Below are positions 19,053 through 30,047 of a DNA stretch of 64,000 bases, in pieces. The DNA is taken from assembly GCF_020524035.2 (NCBI RefSeq), contig NZ_CP129013.1, positions 1,353,822-1,417,821 of the forward strand. The letters are read 5' to 3'. Made by a program: the position numbers and the translations under genes. Source of the DNA: Bacillus carboniphilus (GTDB lineage: Bacteria > Bacillota > Bacilli > Bacillales > JAIVKR01). Numbering within the stretch: the stretch's first letter is position 1; every line of letters begins with the position of its first letter. A model generated the notes under the pieces. It did not search any database. It was not told where the DNA came from and was given only the letters and a program-made list of their open reading frames with translations.

Positions 19053-20477
19053 TCACCCGTGAATCGCATTTCCATCTACAGCTAAAGCTGCTTCACCTAT
19101 GGCCTCTGATAACGTTGGGTGTGGATGAATGGTTTTTCCAACTTCCCAAGGAGTAGCATCTAAAACATGAGCAAGCCCTGCCTCAGAAATCATATCAGTT
19201 ACATGAGGGCCAATCATATGGACTCCGAGCAAATCATCTGTTTCTTCATCGGCAATGATTTTGACAAACCCATCTGATTCACCATAAATTAAAGCTTTAC
19301 CAATCGCCTTAAAAAGAAACTTTCCTTTTTTGACCTTATACCCTTTCGCTATTGCTTCTTCTTCTGTTAAACCGATACTCGCAACCTCCGGATTAGAATA
19401 CACACATTTTGGAACGTACTGATCGTTCATTTTATCAGGGTTTTTATCAGACAGATGCTCCACTGCAATAAGCCCTTCGTGAGAAGCGACATGCGCTAAC
19501 TGCAAACCACCAATCACGTCACCTATCGCATAAATATGGGATTCCTTCGTTTGATAATAATCATTCGTTGCGATATACCCATCTTTTACTTCAATCTGCG
19601 TGTTCTCTAGTCCAATACCTTCTACATTCGCTTGTCTGCCTACAGATACAAGGATTTTATTAGCAGTGAACGATTTTTGCTCCCCTTTGTGATCCGCGCA
19701 AATAGTTACATTCTCAAGATCGGTTTCTAGTGTTTCTGGGAGAACTTTTGCATTCGTGAGCACTTTTATTTTCTTTTTCTTTAATAATCGTTGCATTTCT
19801 TTTGAAATTTCTTTATCTTCTGTCGGTAAAATTCGATCCGCATATTCTAAAATGGTAATGTCCACACCAAAATCAGCAAGCATCGAAGCCCACTCCACAC
19901 CAATGACTCCACCACCAACAATCATCATCGATGAAGGTAAGCTTTCTAAAGTCAAAGCTTCATCTGAAGTAAGCACTTTATCGCCATCAATTTCAAGTCC
20001 TTTCAGTGTACGTGGTCTGGAACCTGTGGCCACTATTACATTTTTAGGAATCAACATCTCATTTTCTTCTCCACTAGCCATTTCTACAGAAATTGTTCCA
20101 GGCATGGGAGAAAAAATAGACGGGCCTAATATTCTACCTGTTCCTTGGTAAACATCGATCTTCCCTTTTTTCATTAAGTGCTCTACACCTTTATGAAGCT
20201 GGTCAATAATTTGCTGTTTACGCTCTTGAACTTTTAAAAAATTCAGCTTAACATCTGAAACCGAGACGCCAAATTTTTCACTTTTTTTCGTTGTAGCATA
20301 TACTTCAGCACTTCTTAATAATGCTTTACTTGGGATGCACCCTCTATGTAAACACGTTCCTCCTAGTTCTTTCTTTTCTACTATCGCTGTTTTAAGCCCT
20401 AATTGTGAAGCCCGAACGGCGGCTACATAACCACCTGTTCCTCCACCTAAAATAACTAAGTCATATTCTGTGGCCAT
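19053..20477 (-). CDS. lpdV: Dihydrolipoamide dehydrogenase (E3 of BKD complex)
   Basis: The 474-residue flavoenzyme has the FAD-binding GGGTGGYVAAVRA near residue 10, the redox-active disulfide in GGTCLHRGCIPSK near 42-47, the NAD-binding MIVGGGVIGVEWASM near 180, and the C-terminal HPHPTLSEAIGE with the catalytic His-Glu pair. It reoxidises the lipoyl groups of BkdB. The start at ATG 20477 follows GGGAGTGAG. It is co-transcribed with bkdAA, only about 30 bases away. Confidence 0.95.
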   Translation of the reverse strand: MATEYDLVILGGGTGGYVAAVRASQLGLKTAIVEKKELGGTCLHRGCIPSKALLRSAEVYATTKKSEKFGVSVSDVKLNFLKVQERKQQIIDQLHKGVEHLMKKGKIDVYQGTGRILGPSIFSPMPGTISVEMASGEENEMLIPKNVIVATGSRPRTLKGLEIDGDKVLTSDEALTLESLPSSMMIVGGGVIGVEWASMLADFGVDITILEYADRILPTEDKEISKEMQRLLKKKKIKVLTNAKVLPETLETDLENVTICADHKGEQKSFTANKILVSVGRQANVEGIGLENTQIEVKDGYIATNDYYQTKESHIYAIGDVIGGLQLAHVASHEGLIAVEHLSDKNPDKMNDQYVPKCVYSNPEVASIGLTEEEAIAKGYKVKKGKFLFKAIGKALIYGESDGFVKIIADEETDDLLGVHMIGPHVTDMISEAGLAHVLDATPWEVGKTIHPHPTLSEAIGEAALAVDGNAIHG

Positions 20478-20533
20478 TTTTCTCACTCCCTCTGTCTATT
20501 TTCTATCATAAGTATTACTAAAGGTTCATTCCT

Positions 20534-21622
20534 TTATTTTTCAATTGTATAGTGCTTACTTTGCTCCTCACCTGTAAGAACTCTTAACGCTCCTTCAGCT
20601 AAAGCTTCAAGTTCATTTTCACCAGGATGAACAATGATATCTCCAATCCAATCAATATAGGATGAGATAAGTTTGATAAATTCTTTCCCATACGCAAGCC
20701 CACCGGTAAGAACAATCGCATCAACCTTTCCTTTTAAAACAGCACTAGCTGAGCCGATTTCCTTGGCAATTTGATAGGCCATTGCTTCATAAACAATCTT
20801 TGCCTTTTCGTCTCCAGATTGAATCATTTTTTCTACTTTTAAAGCATCATTCGTTCCTAAATATCCTACTAAGCCTCCGTGACCAACAAGCTTCTTCATG
20901 ATTTCATCTCGATAATAATCCCCTGAAAAACATAAAGAAACTAAATCACCCGCCGGTACTGTACCTGCACGTTCAGGACTAAAAGGACCGTCACCGTGAA
21001 GTCCATTATTTACATCAATTACTTTACCGTTTTTATGAGCCCCGATTGTAATACCTCCACCCATATGAGTCACAATCAAGTTCAAATCTTGATAAGATTT
21101 ATGAAGTGAATGAGCGACCTTACGAGCAACAGCCTTTTGGTTCAGGGCGTGAAAAATACTTTTTCGTTCAATTTCTGCTACTCCTGATATTTTTGCAATC
21201 GGATCCATTTCGTCTACGACAACAGGGTCAACAATGTAAGCCGGTATATTAAGACCGGAAGCAATTTCATGAGCGATAATACCACCTAAATTTGAGGCAT
21301 GTTCTCCAGCATATCCTATTTTTAAATCATTTAACATGTCATTGTTAACTAGGTAGGTCCCTCCTTCAATTGGACGAAGTAATCCCCCCCTACCACAAAC
21401 AGCTGTTAATTTAGAAATATTGATCCCTTCATTATCTAAGGTTTCTAAAATGGTTTGTTTTCTAAAAGGATACTGGTCAATAATAGAGTCAAAAGATTCT
21501 ATTTGATCTTGTTCGTGTCGAATGGTTTTTTCAAAAATGGAACGCTCATTATCAAAAACACCAATTTTTGTAGATGTCGATCCCGGATTTATAACTAAGA
21601 TTCTATACTCGTCTTGTTGCAA
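20534..21622 (-). CDS. buk: Butyrate kinase / branched-chain acyl kinase
   Basis: The protein of about 362 residues is an ASKHA-fold acyl kinase: [14 protein letters not shown] at the N-terminus (phosphate 1), [16 protein letters not shown] near 205, [15 protein letters not shown], and [14 protein letters not shown] near 320 (adenosine binding). It converts branched acyl phosphates to acids and ATP. The ATG at 21640 has no ribosome site of its own, whereas GGAGG stands 11 bases before the TTG at 21622, which I therefore prefer. It lies between bcd and lpdV in the bkd operon. Confidence 0.92.
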   Translation of the reverse strand: MQQDEYRILVINPGSTSTKIGVFDNERSIFEKTIRHEQDQIESFDSIIDQYPFRKQTILETLDNEGINISKLTAVCGRGGLLRPIEGGTYLVNNDMLNDLKIGYAGEHASNLGGIIAHEIASGLNIPAYIVDPVVVDEMDPIAKISGVAEIERKSIFHALNQKAVARKVAHSLHKSYQDLNLIVTHMGGGITIGAHKNGKVIDVNNGLHGDGPFSPERAGTVPAGDLVSLCFSGDYYRDEIMKKLVGHGGLVGYLGTNDALKVEKMIQSGDEKAKIVYEAMAYQIAKEIGSASAVLKGKVDAIVLTGGLAYGKEFIKLISSYIDWIGDIIVHPGENELEALAEGALRVLTGEEQSKHYTIEK

Positions 21623-21697
21623 TGTTTTAGTAACCTCCATTTTTACAGGCTGCTATTTGCAGCATATATCTCAATATGTTTCTTTTTATAAATTGAT

Positions 21698-22798
21698 TTA
21701 TCTTCGACTTAATATGTTGTGCTCATTTTGCAGGAAGGTACTTCTTGAAATTCTCATTCTCTCAATTCTTTCTTCTGCAAGCTTATCTGCCGCACGATAA
21801 ATTGGAATATTATCTCTTTTAGCAATAGAAAAGACTTTTTCGATATTTTGATAAATACCTTCTACTTTTTTCAGCGCTCTTTCACGGTTATAACCTTCCA
21901 GTTCATCAGCCACATTAATTACTCCACCAGAATTAATAACATAATCTGGCGCATAGACCATTCCCATTTCATGAATCATTTCTCCATGACTCTCATCTTT
22001 CAATTGGTTGTTTGCAGCACCAGCAATAACACGAGCTTTTAGTTGTGGTATCGTCTCATCGTTAATAATTGCGCCTAGGGCACAAGGAGCAAATATATCA
22101 CAATCAACAGAATAAATGTCAGAAGGATCTACTGCTTTTGCTCCAAAATCATCCACTGCACGTTTTACTGCTTCTTTATTAATATCTGTCACAATTAACG
22201 AAGCACCCTCTTCATGCAAGTGCTTACATAGATTGTAAGCGACACTTCCCACTCCTTGAACCGCTATTGTTTTGCCTTCTAAAGAATCTGTATCAAATGC
22301 TTCCTTTGCTGCAGCTTTCATTCCTACATATACACCATAAGCTGTAACAGGAGATGGGTTTCCTGAAGAGCCGAAAGCAGGTGAAATACCTGTTACATAA
22401 TTTGTTTCTTGGTGAATAATATCCATATCAGCAACTGTCGTACCAACATCTTCAGCTGTTATATATCGACCATTTAACCCTTGAATATAGCGACCAAAGG
22501 ATCTAAACAGCTCCTCATTTTTATCTGTGCGAGGGTCTCCAATAATCACTGTTTTCCCTCCACCTAAATTCAACCCAGCTGCCGCATTTTTATATGTCAT
22601 TCCTCTAGCTAAGCGAAGAGCATCTTCTATTGCTGCTGCTTCTGAATCGTATGTCCACATTCTTGTTCCACCTAGAGCAGGACCTAGTGTTGTATCATGA
22701 ATCGCGATAATTGCTTTTAAACCAGAGAGTTTATCTTGACAAAATACTAACTGTTCATAATCGTACATTTCCATATAATCAAAAATTTCAAAACTCAT
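21698..22798 (-). CDS. bcd: Leucine dehydrogenase
   Basis: The 366-residue protein is nearly identical in pattern to Bacillus leucine dehydrogenases: [37 protein letters not shown] with the catalytic Lys near residue 80, the NAD-binding [15 protein letters not shown] near 180, and [14 protein letters not shown] near 290. It deaminates Leu, Ile and Val to the keto acids used by the BKD complex. It overlaps the end of ptb by 4 bases (ATGA). Confidence 0.96.
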   Translation of the reverse strand: MSFEIFDYMEMYDYEQLVFCQDKLSGLKAIIAIHDTTLGPALGGTRMWTYDSEAAAIEDALRLARGMTYKNAAAGLNLGGGKTVIIGDPRTDKNEELFRSFGRYIQGLNGRYITAEDVGTTVADMDIIHQETNYVTGISPAFGSSGNPSPVTAYGVYVGMKAAAKEAFDTDSLEGKTIAVQGVGSVAYNLCKHLHEEGASLIVTDINKEAVKRAVDDFGAKAVDPSDIYSVDCDIFAPCALGAIINDETIPQLKARVIAGAANNQLKDESHGEMIHEMGMVYAPDYVINSGGVINVADELEGYNRERALKKVEGIYQNIEKVFSIAKRDNIPIYRAADKLAEERIERMRISRSTFLQNEHNILSRR

Positions 22799-23715
22799 GA
22801 TTCATTCCCCCATAAACGATTTTTTTGTGAAGTACAAACGCCTAATGCGATTGAATATAATTTACTTTCAGCTGAATCCGCTCGACTTGTTAAAATAATT
22901 GGTGCCTTCGCTCCCATAATAACAGCGCCAACCTTAGCATTGGCGAAATAAACGAGGGACTTATAAAGGACATTGCCCGTTTCTATATTGGGTACAGTTA
23001 AAATATCTGTCAAACCAGCTACTTCGCTTTTAATACCTTTATGTTCTGCCGCCTGAATAGAAATTGCATTATCAAGAGCAAGAGGACCATCAATTAAACA
23101 TCCCTTTATTTGTCCTCTTGAATTCATCACTGAAAGCATAGAAGCATCAGTGGTTGCTTGCATCGAAGGGTTAACAGTTTCAACAGCACAAATAGGTGCC
23201 ACTTTCGGTTCTTCAATTCCTAAAGAATGGGCCACATCAACTGCATTTTCGATAATCTGTTTTTTCTCCTCTAAAGATGGAGATATATTCATAGCCGCAT
23301 CTGATAAAAATAATAAACGCTTATAATTTGGTACTTGGAAAGCCGCAACATGAGAAATGATTTGGCCTGTTCGTAATCCATATTCTTTATTCAACACTTC
23401 TTTTAACAAAATGGCTGTTGAGACATTGCCTTTCATTAAAATATTTGCTTCTTGATTATGAACAGCTTGGACTGCTAATTTAGCCGCTAGTTCTTTAGTG
23501 TCTGCATGTTGAACAGATACAAGATCAAGATTAATTCCATACTCATCAAGCAAAGACAAAATGGGTTCCTTTTTTCCGAATAAAATAAAATGAGCTAGCT
23601 TTTTATCTAAAGCTGCTTGAATCGCCTTTATTACCTCATGATCCTCTGCAACAGCAACTGCTATCGTTGCGTTTGAAATTCTTTCTGCTTTTTGGAATAG
23701 TTCATTCAATTCCAT
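22795..23715 (-). CDS. ptb: Phosphate butyryltransferase
   Basis: About 306 residues belong to the phosphate acetyl/butaryl transferase family: [27 protein letters not shown] near residue 90, [18 protein letters not shown] near 135 and [20 protein letters not shown] near 280. It turns branched acyl-CoA into acyl phosphate for Buk. The frame is open to ATG 23769, but a sigma-54 promoter occupies that extension, so the start must be the ATG at 23715, which has AAAGG upstream. It is the first gene of the bkd operon. Confidence 0.93.
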   Translation of the reverse strand: MELNELFQKAERISNATIAVAVAEDHEVIKAIQAALDKKLAHFILFGKKEPILSLLDEYGINLDLVSVQHADTKELAAKLAVQAVHNQEANILMKGNVSTAILLKEVLNKEYGLRTGQIISHVAAFQVPNYKRLLFLSDAAMNISPSLEEKKQIIENAVDVAHSLGIEEPKVAPICAVETVNPSMQATTDASMLSVMNSRGQIKGCLIDGPLALDNAISIQAAEHKGIKSEVAGLTDILTVPNIETGNVLYKSLVYFANAKVGAVIMGAKAPIILTSRADSAESKLYSIALGVCTSQKNRLWGNES

Positions 23716-23757
23716 TAACGTCAACCTTTCTATTAAAATGGCACCTATATTAGTTAC

Positions 23758-23774
23758 TGCAATTTTCATGCCAA
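23758..23774 (-). promoter_or_regulatory. Sigma-54 (-24/-12) promoter of the bkd operon
   Basis: The minus strand reads TTGGCATGAAAATTGCA. It has GG and GC exactly 10 bases apart and fits the TGGCAC-N5-TTGCA consensus with one mismatch. It is 43 bases before the ptb ATG and downstream of bkdR, whose product has a sigma-54 activator domain. This is the same arrangement as in B. subtilis. Confidence 0.9.
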
Positions 23775-23894
23775 CTTCTGATGATATTGTTTTTTATCAT
23801 GCTGGTGTTTAATTGACTTAAAATATAAATATTTAACTAAATAAAGATAGTTTTAATGACCAGTCCAACTGCAAAAACATGCATGAGATGAAAT

Positions 23895-25982
23895 TCACTG
23901 CATGCAATCATCTTCAATTTGATACTTTTCTAATTTATAATATAAGTTACGGATGGATATCCCTAAATCTTCTGCGGTGTCTTTTCTGTTATAACCATTT
24001 TCTTTAAGTTTATGTTTTATAACTAATCTCTCCATATCTGTTAACATTTGCGAAAGGTTTCTTTTATTATCTTTCCCAAACATAGAATGAATCATTTCTT
24101 TTTCTGGAAAATCAAGCCTTGACTCTATTGGAAGTGGAGGGATATGACTTAAATTAATAACGGATTCATGGTGATTCAAAAAGATTACTGCCCGACCTAA
24201 TATATTTTCCAGTTCTCTTACATTTCCAGGCCAATTATATTTACATAAATAAGAAACGGCATTCTCGGCAATATCTAAGATTATCCTTCCATAATCTTGA
24301 CTTATTTTACGCAATAAATGTAGAGATAGAGCCTCAATATCCTCCTTCCTATTTCTAAGTGAAGGAATAAATATTGGGTAACGATTAAGCCTATAATATA
24401 AATCTTCACGAAAGCGACCATTACTCATTGCTTTTTCTAAATTAACGTTTGTCGCTGCAATGACTCGTACATTTATTGAGATCGGTTTTGTATCACCAAC
24501 ACGGACAATTTCTTGTTCTTGCAAAACCCGAAGAAGCTTAACTTGCATGGATGGAGAAAGCTCACCAACTTCATCAAGAAAAATACTTCCGTTATTCGCT
24601 TCCTCGAAATAACCTTTTTTACCGCCACGCTTAGCACCAGAAAAAGCTCCATCAACGTATCCAAACAATTCACTTTCTAACAATGATTCACTTATCGCAC
24701 CACAGTTTACACGAATAAATTTATTGTATTTTCGATCACTCTCATTATGTATTGCATGTGCAAACAGCTCTTTACCTGTCCCAGACTCACCTCGTAGTAG
24801 AATGGTTACAGGAGTTTTCGCCCCTAGTTTAGCCTGTTCAACAGAAAGCTTTATTTGTTCACTACTACCCACTATATCATCAAAAGTATATTTCGCTTCA
24901 AGTTTTCGAATAATTTGTCTTGCCCGATTTAATTCATTCGTTAATGCTCGAATTTCCGAAACATCATGTATGACTCCTACACTACCTCTTATCTTTCCAT
25001 CTACAATAATTGGGGCAACATTGACCAAGACATCCTTTTTGTTCGGCCCAACTTTTAAAGGGACTCCTCTCACAGGCTTTCTTGTACGGAGAACGGTCAT
25101 ATGTACACTCTCACCTTCCGAAATATCGGCATTAGCAGGTTTCCCAATAACTTCCTGTTCTTTGAGTCCAGTCATTTTCATATATGCTCGATTAACGATT
25201 AAGCCTCTCCCTTTTTCATCTACTACTGAAATAGCTTCATCAGAGGATTGAATGATCGCTTCAAGCATTGTTTGAATTTCCTTTATATCTGTTAGTTCTT
25301 CCGCCAAATGAACAACTTCCGTTATATCCTTAAATACAGCTAAGGCACCATGAAGATGGCCCTTTTCATCAATAATAGGGATTCTTGTTTCAACAATTAG
25401 TGCCCCATTTTGCAGTTGCTGTTTTTGATTAAACTCGGTCCTTTTCGTTTGTAGAACTCGATAGAGTTTACTATATGGAAAAATATCTTTAATCGAGTGT
25501 CCAAGAGCACTAAGTTTATCTATACCTGTAATTTCTTGTGCGACTTTATTAAAATAAGTGATTTCCTCATCATTATTAATAAATATCATGCCATCATTAG
25601 TGGAATTAAGAATGGTTTCTTGCTTTTTAGACTCTTCAACTAAGCGGCTTATAAGAATTTCTTTTTCATCTATTAGTTGAGACATAAGATAAGCAACACT
25701 TCCAGGAATGATAACCGTTTTTTCACTTCTGTATTTGAGCAAGCCCTTAAATACTTCATCATCACCTGTGACGTCAATGACAATATCAATTTGATCTGAT
25801 AAAACAGGTTTCCAGTCTACAAACGTCATTATCCCTAAACTTTTAGCTAATTGCATACCATCTGCAGATGGATTTTTGTCAACAACTGAAACAATTTGAA
25901 TCGTTTTCGTTTCATTCAACATTTTCAGTAGTGTTGTTCCACCTTTTCCTGCCCCAACAAGCAAAACTGTTTGTTTTTTCAT
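23895..25982 (-). CDS. bkdR: Sigma-54-dependent transcriptional activator BkdR
   Basis: The 695-residue protein has an N-terminal Rossmann-like sensor ([17 protein letters not shown]), two PAS-like domains (about 115-225 and 230-350), an AAA+ sigma-54 interaction domain (Walker [22 protein letters not shown] in place of the usual GAFTGA loop; Walker [12 protein letters not shown]) and a Fis-type HTH ([17 protein letters not shown]). It activates the bkd operon, whose -24/-12 promoter lies just downstream. The Thr-to-Ser change in the loop is conservative. An AT-rich stretch with TGCATG/CATGCA half-sites at about 23876-23907 could be its binding site, but this is weak. Confidence 0.93.
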   Translation of the reverse strand: MKKQTVLLVGAGKGGTTLLKMLNETKTIQIVSVVDKNPSADGMQLAKSLGIMTFVDWKPVLSDQIDIVIDVTGDDEVFKGLLKYRSEKTVIIPGSVAYLMSQLIDEKEILISRLVEESKKQETILNSTNDGMIFINNDEEITYFNKVAQEITGIDKLSALGHSIKDIFPYSKLYRVLQTKRTEFNQKQQLQNGALIVETRIPIIDEKGHLHGALAVFKDITEVVHLAEELTDIKEIQTMLEAIIQSSDEAISVVDEKGRGLIVNRAYMKMTGLKEQEVIGKPANADISEGESVHMTVLRTRKPVRGVPLKVGPNKKDVLVNVAPIIVDGKIRGSVGVIHDVSEIRALTNELNRARQIIRKLEAKYTFDDIVGSSEQIKLSVEQAKLGAKTPVTILLRGESGTGKELFAHAIHNESDRKYNKFIRVNCGAISESLLESELFGYVDGAFSGAKRGGKKGYFEEANNGSIFLDEVGELSPSMQVKLLRVLQEQEIVRVGDTKPISINVRVIAATNVNLEKAMSNGRFREDLYYRLNRYPIFIPSLRNRKEDIEALSLHLLRKISQDYGRIILDIAENAVSYLCKYNWPGNVRELENILGRAVIFLNHHESVINLSHIPPLPIESRLDFPEKEMIHSMFGKDNKRNLSQMLTDMERLVIKHKLKENGYNRKDTAEDLGISIRNLYYKLEKYQIEDDCMQ

Positions 25983-26064
25983 TCGTCAAATATCACCCCT
26001 GCAAATAATTGCATGTATTCATTATACTATACCTTTATTGGTTGACAAAACTTATTTTTCCTTT

Positions 26065-26351
26065 GACAATAAAGAAAAGCGGAAGCGACCGTTTAGTGAC
26101 GACTTAACGAGGAACGCGGGCTAACTTCAGCCACCTCCTGTGGCAACGCCCCCGCTAGCACTTCGTGTGCATCGCCGCATGAGATATAGGAAACACGAAA
26201 TGCGGTAAAGCGGAGGATCTACTAAGTTCAGCCACGTCCTGTGGCAACGTAGATCCACCTCCCTCCTGGAGGCGTCTCCGTTGACTTATCGTAGAGAGGA
26301 GGGCGAAGCAACACCAGTCACTGGTCGCTGGAGCTAGACAATAAAGAAAAG
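26065..26351 (+). repeat. Dispersed hairpin repeat, family A, copy 3
   Basis: This element fills most of the 441 bases between the divergent bkdR and yqzF starts. It contains hairpins at 26116-26155 (GCGGG/CCCGC outer, GCCAC/GTGGC inner, CTCCT loop) and 26215-26256 (GGATCTAC/GTAGATCC, GCCAC/GTGGC, GTCCT loop), then CCTCC-CTCCT-GGAGG, and it ends CGCTGGAGCTAGACA. The 15-base sequence GACAATAAAGAAAAG is present at both ends (26065-26079, 26337-26351). After the right copy, GCGCCTGTTTAGCGA looks like the truncated start of a second unit. Confidence 0.85.
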
Positions 26352-26423
26352 AGAATGCGCCTGTTTAGCGAATACACAACAAAATTCTTCTATAAGGTCC
26401 TCTTTAGAAAGGAAAGATGAAAT

Positions 26424-26666
26424 TTGAAACGCATCATTGCTTTACTTATACTAGTTATTCCAGGTGTACTTGCTGGTTTTGGAATTAAGTTAATGAGAGA
26501 CATGACATTTGGAATACTTCAACCACCGTTTACCTCTCCTACTCTCCAATTTCTATGCGGCTTCATTCTTTTTATTGGAGGACTAGCGTTTGTTGCAGGA
26601 TTTATTTTTCACAGAGATCGAAAAAAAAATAAAGTACAAAAAAGATTTCAACAAAAACAAAAATAA
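26424..26666 (+). CDS. yqzF: DUF2627 small membrane protein (YqzF)
   Basis: An 80-residue protein with two hydrophobic helices (IIALLILVIPGVLAGFGI and FLCGFILFIGGLAFVAGFIF) and a very basic tail (RDRKKNKVQKRFQQKQK). Length, topology and position between bkdR and yqiK match YqzF. It starts at TTG 26424 behind GAAAGGA. Its function is not known. Confidence 0.85.
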   Translation: MKRIIALLILVIPGVLAGFGIKLMRDMTFGILQPPFTSPTLQFLCGFILFIGGLAFVAGFIFHRDRKKNKVQKRFQQKQK

Positions 26667-26691
26667 ACCGAGCTTTTTACGCTCGGTTTAT
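26663..26691. terminator. Bidirectional terminator between yqzF and yqiK
   Basis: ATAAACCGAGC and GCTCGGTTTAT form an 11-bp perfect stem over a 7-base loop between convergent genes. The yqzF stop codon lies within the left arm. Confidence 0.85.
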
Positions 26692-26700
26692 TTACTCAGC

Positions 26701-27432
26701 TTATTTCTCTAACTTCCTTATTTTAATTGCCTTTTTAGGATCATCAGTAATAATAGAAGAGACATTCCATTTAAACATTTTTTTCATTGTAACCTCATCA
26801 TTAATTGTAAAGGGCCTTACAGGTATATTACGTTGTAAACATTTTTCTAAAATGGCTGACCGAATTGATAATTGATATGGATGAATCGACTTTGCTCCAA
26901 TTTTTTCAACATAATCCCAAGGTTTATATAAGTTTTCATAATATAAGATAGCCGTTTCAATTTCTGGATTTATTTGATTACACTCTGCTAAACTGTAATG
27001 GTTGAATGAAGAAATAACAACTTGCTCTTCCAATTGATATAGCCTAACCAACTTTATTACTTTTTCCTCTATACCCTTATAATCAATAATACCATTTTTT
27101 AGTTCAATATTAAGTAATTTGTCAGGGTAAGACTGAAATAAGTGCAAGACCTCTTTCAATAGAGGAATGCCTACTTTTTGGTTGAGGTCTTTGAATTTGT
27201 AGCTCGCATCCAATCGTTGAATCTCACTATATGAATGATCCTTGACTAAACCTGTACCGTTTGTTGTTCGTTCCAGTCGTTCATCATGAATGACAACAAC
27301 TTCTCCATCCTTTGTAAGTTGAACATCCAATTCAATTCCGTCAGCCCCACTTTTCAGACCTTCCTTAAACGCCAACATCGTATTCTCTGGGAAATAAGCA
27401 GCTTCCCCTCTATGCGCCAATATCTGTGTCAA
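26701..27432 (-). CDS. yqiK: Glycerophosphodiester phosphodiesterase (YqiK)
   Basis: The protein of about 243 residues is a GDPD TIM barrel: ILAHRGEAAYFPENTM (catalytic HRG and Glu) at the N-terminus, GIELDVQLTKDGEVVVIHD (metal Glu/Asp and catalytic His) near 45, and LLNIELKNG near 110. It hydrolyses glycerophosphodiesters to glycerol 3-phosphate and an alcohol; no signal peptide is seen, so it is probably cytoplasmic. The start is the TTG at 27432, which follows a GGGGG site by 7 bases; the frame continues upstream without a ribosome site. Confidence 0.9.
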   Translation of the reverse strand: MTQILAHRGEAAYFPENTMLAFKEGLKSGADGIELDVQLTKDGEVVVIHDERLERTTNGTGLVKDHSYSEIQRLDASYKFKDLNQKVGIPLLKEVLHLFQSYPDKLLNIELKNGIIDYKGIEEKVIKLVRLYQLEEQVVISSFNHYSLAECNQINPEIETAILYYENLYKPWDYVEKIGAKSIHPYQLSIRSAILEKCLQRNIPVRPFTINDEVTMKKMFKWNVSSIITDDPKKAIKIRKLEK

Positions 27433-27541
27433 GATCCATCCCCCTATATAAATACATTTCCTTATTATTTTAAGGGATTTTTCTTGACGTCGCACGTATT
27501 TTAATAAAATTTTCAAATTTTCTTAACTAATTTTCACTTTA

Positions 27542-28321
27542 TCAGGAAGCTTTATGTTCTAAGCGCAATTTATCTGCAACCATGGCAATAAATTCACTAT
27601 TTGTCGGCTTAGCCTTCGACATACTTACAGTATATCCAAATAAAGAAGAAATGGAGTCAATATTTCCCCTGCTCCAGGCGACTTCAATCGCATGGCGAAT
27701 CGCTCGTTCAACTCTAGAAGCCGTTGTATTATACTTTTTAGCAATATCTGGGTATAATACCTTGGTAATAGATCCAAGTAATTCAATATCCTTATAAACC
27801 ATAGAAATGGCTTCTCGTAAATACATATACCCTTTAATATGAGCTGGTACTCCTATTTCATGAATAATACTTGTAATACTCGCATCCAAATTTTTTGGCT
27901 TATTTTCCATTCTTTCACCTGTGGATCTTTTAATAATAGGTGAAGGACTTCCTGCAACTTCTCTAATATGACTAACTAAATTCTCCATATCAAAGGGTTT
28001 TAAGATAAAATAAGAAGCCCCTAAATCGACAGCTTTTTTTGTTACATCTTCCTGTCCAAATGCTGTCAACATAATGACATTCGGCTGACTTTCCTGTTTC
28101 AAATCCTTCATTTTTTCTAATACGGCCAAACCATCTATATGGGGCATTATAATATCCAAAACGAGTACATCTGGCTTTTTTTCTTCTAAGATCGTTAAAC
28201 AATCTTGGCCATTATAAGCAACTCCAACTATTTCCATATCCTCTTGATTTGACACGTATTCTTCGAGTAGGTGCACAAGCTCCCTGTTATCATCAACTAA
28301 ACATACTTTGATTTTCTTCAC
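27542..28321 (-). CDS. spo0A: Sporulation master regulator Spo0A
   Basis: The 259-residue response regulator has a receiver domain ([10 protein letters not shown] acidic pocket, [13 protein letters not shown] phosphoacceptor Asp near 56, MLTAFG, ILKPFD) and the Spo0A-specific DNA-binding domain with [18 protein letters not shown] and [18 protein letters not shown] (recognition helix). The start is GTG 28321 after GGGAGG; the frame stays open to 28351. It is controlled by a sigma-H promoter and 0A boxes (see there). No doubt about identity. Confidence 0.97.
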   Translation of the reverse strand: MKKIKVCLVDDNRELVHLLEEYVSNQEDMEIVGVAYNGQDCLTILEEKKPDVLVLDIIMPHIDGLAVLEKMKDLKQESQPNVIMLTAFGQEDVTKKAVDLGASYFILKPFDMENLVSHIREVAGSPSPIIKRSTGERMENKPKNLDASITSIIHEIGVPAHIKGYMYLREAISMVYKDIELLGSITKVLYPDIAKKYNTTASRVERAIRHAIEVAWSRGNIDSISSLFGYTVSMSKAKPTNSEFIAMVADKLRLEHKAS

Positions 28322-28338
28322 TACATTTCCTCCCCATG

Positions 28339-28345
28339 AGTCGAA
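28339..28345 (+). promoter_or_regulatory. 0A box near the spo0A start
   Basis: AGTCGAA, one mismatch from the Spo0A box TGTCGAA, lies about 20 bases before the spo0A GTG. It is supportive only together with the two exact boxes upstream. Confidence 0.35.
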
Positions 28346-28371
28346 TGCCAATAATTGATTCTATCACACAA

Positions 28372-28398
28372 ATTCGACAGCATCAGAATATTTCCTCT
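28372..28398 (-). promoter_or_regulatory. Sigma-H promoter of spo0A with overlapping 0A box
   Basis: On the minus strand AGAGGAAAT and GTCGAAT are 11 bases apart, an excellent match to the sigma-H consensus RnAGGAwWW-N11/12-RnnGAAT. An exact 0A box TGTCGAA (28373-28379) overlaps the -10 element. This corresponds to the sporulation promoter Ps of spo0A in B. subtilis, which is subject to autoregulation. Confidence 0.85.
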
Positions 28399-28460
28399 AA
28401 AAAAATAAAAAAAGTCAAAATGTGTAATATTATTCTATATTTCATATTTTTTCTCTGTCA

Positions 28461-28467
28461 TTCGACA
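28461..28467 (-). promoter_or_regulatory. Exact 0A box upstream of spo0A
   Basis: TGTCGAA on the minus strand, about 88 bases upstream of the first exact box, a position fit for Spo0A~P autoregulation. Confidence 0.6.
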
Positions 28468-28562
28468 ACAATGATGTTTCGTTCCACTTATCATATGTAT
28501 AGTTTACTTAATATTTGACTGTAATTAAAGTGTTTTTACAGTATCAACTTTCATTATTAATT

Positions 28563-28610
28563 AAAAAGAAGGACCACCATTATCATCACTTATGACATTC
28601 TGGTAAGTCC
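28563..28610 (-). terminator. Probable terminator after spoIVB
   Basis: In the minus-strand transcript GGACTTACCA can pair with TGGTGGTCC (one G-T pair, one loop-out) and is followed by TTCTTTTT. It is 12 bases past the spoIVB stop. Confidence 0.6.
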
Positions 28611-28621
28611 ATTTTCATATT

Positions 28622-29905
28622 TTATGCTGCTTTATTTTGATCACCTGCGTTATATATATCAATCCCCGCTTCTTGGAGCATCCATTCAATGTGAACCCCA
28701 TAGCCACTAGTAGAATCATTAACGAATACATGAGTAACCGCCCCTATTATCTTCCCATTTTGGATTATAGGGCTTCCACTCATCCCTTGAACAATTCCGC
28801 CTGTTTTGTTTAATAGATCTTTGTCTGTTATTTTTAAAACCATCCCTTTTACAGCTGGGAATTTTTGAGAAATTGTGCTGATAATTTCTACGTCGAATTC
28901 CTCTACTTTATTATGATCAACTACAGTATAAATCTTGGCAGGTCCTTTTTTTACCTCGTGGCTCATGGCAACCGGGATAGGTTTATTGATTAACGACTGA
29001 TGAATAGGTTTATTTAATTCCCCAAAAATTCCGAAAGGGCTATTTTTTGTAATTGTCCCAATTACTTCTTTTTGTTTTGAAAACCTCGCTAATTTTTCTC
29101 CTGGACTACCATTACTTCCTTTTTGAATGGAAGTGACAGTTGAACTTACTAATTGTCCATCTTGAACAACTATTGGTTTTCTTGTATCCATATCAGAAAT
29201 AACATGACCTAATGCTCCATACTTTTTTGTTTTTGGATCATAAAAAGTCATCGTTCCTATTCCAGCAGCAGAATCACGAATATATAAGCCAATACGATAA
29301 GACTTATCATTTTTATCTTTAATGGGAACTAGTGTTGTTTCTACAAGTTCATCGTTTCTTTTTAAAACTAGTTCTAAAGATTCCCCTGTTTTACCTGCTT
29401 CTTGGATAAATGGAGCAACATCCTTTAGCCTTTCAATTTTTTTATTATTTATTTGAGTAATGATATCCCCTATTTCAATTCCTGCAAGTTCAGCAGGAGA
29501 TGCTTTACCACCGTTTGTGTTGACTTGATGAAACCCAACCACTAACACTCCTAAAGAATGAAGTTTCACCCCTATGGATTGTCCTCCTGGAACCACCTTA
29601 TATTCAGGTATAACATTTACATTCATTTTTTTTATTGGTACCCCAGCGATATCCATAACAACTTGGCCTTTACCTTCTTTTTGACCTTTAATAGTTGTAT
29701 TCATATTATTTTTGCTAACTTTTATGGCATCAGAATTATTTGAGTATTTCGCTGAGGTTGTCGGGATTGAAACAGTGTGATTAGTAAAAATGGTCATTTG
29801 ATTTGGTATGTTTACATACTTTTGAACAGGTTGGGAAAAACAAATAGAAACAAATGAAACAAGGAGAATTACACCGATTAATTTTTTTATAATGTTTATT
29901 TTCAA
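28622..29905 (-). CDS. spoIVB: SpoIVB serine peptidase
   Basis: The 427-residue S55 protease has an N-terminal membrane/signal segment ([15 protein letters not shown]), a PDZ domain ([20 protein letters not shown], about residues 130-200) and a catalytic domain with His in [10 protein letters not shown] and Ser in [11 protein letters not shown]. Secreted from the forespore into the intermembrane space, it triggers SpoIVFA cleavage and sigma-K activation. I start it at TTG 29905, 8 bases after GAGGAGA; an upstream ATG-type start at 29938 has no ribosome site. It stands next to spo0A as in all Bacillus. Confidence 0.95.
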   Translation of the reverse strand: MKINIIKKLIGVILLVSFVSICFSQPVQKYVNIPNQMTIFTNHTVSIPTTSAKYSNNSDAIKVSKNNMNTTIKGQKEGKGQVVMDIAGVPIKKMNVNVIPEYKVVPGGQSIGVKLHSLGVLVVGFHQVNTNGGKASPAELAGIEIGDIITQINNKKIERLKDVAPFIQEAGKTGESLELVLKRNDELVETTLVPIKDKNDKSYRIGLYIRDSAAGIGTMTFYDPKTKKYGALGHVISDMDTRKPIVVQDGQLVSSTVTSIQKGSNGSPGEKLARFSKQKEVIGTITKNSPFGIFGELNKPIHQSLINKPIPVAMSHEVKKGPAKIYTVVDHNKVEEFDVEIISTISQKFPAVKGMVLKITDKDLLNKTGGIVQGMSGSPIIQNGKIIGAVTHVFVNDSTSGYGVHIEWMLQEAGIDIYNAGDQNKAA

Positions 29906-30047
29906 CTTAACACTCTCCTCGCTTCTACACCACACCACTCTTTATGGCTGTATCATTAATTTTGCCTTTTCCCTGCTGATTTATAACCGACAATATTTAA
30001 GAATTCGTTCCCACCATCTTATAAATTTAGAAAAGACCTTCTCGTAA

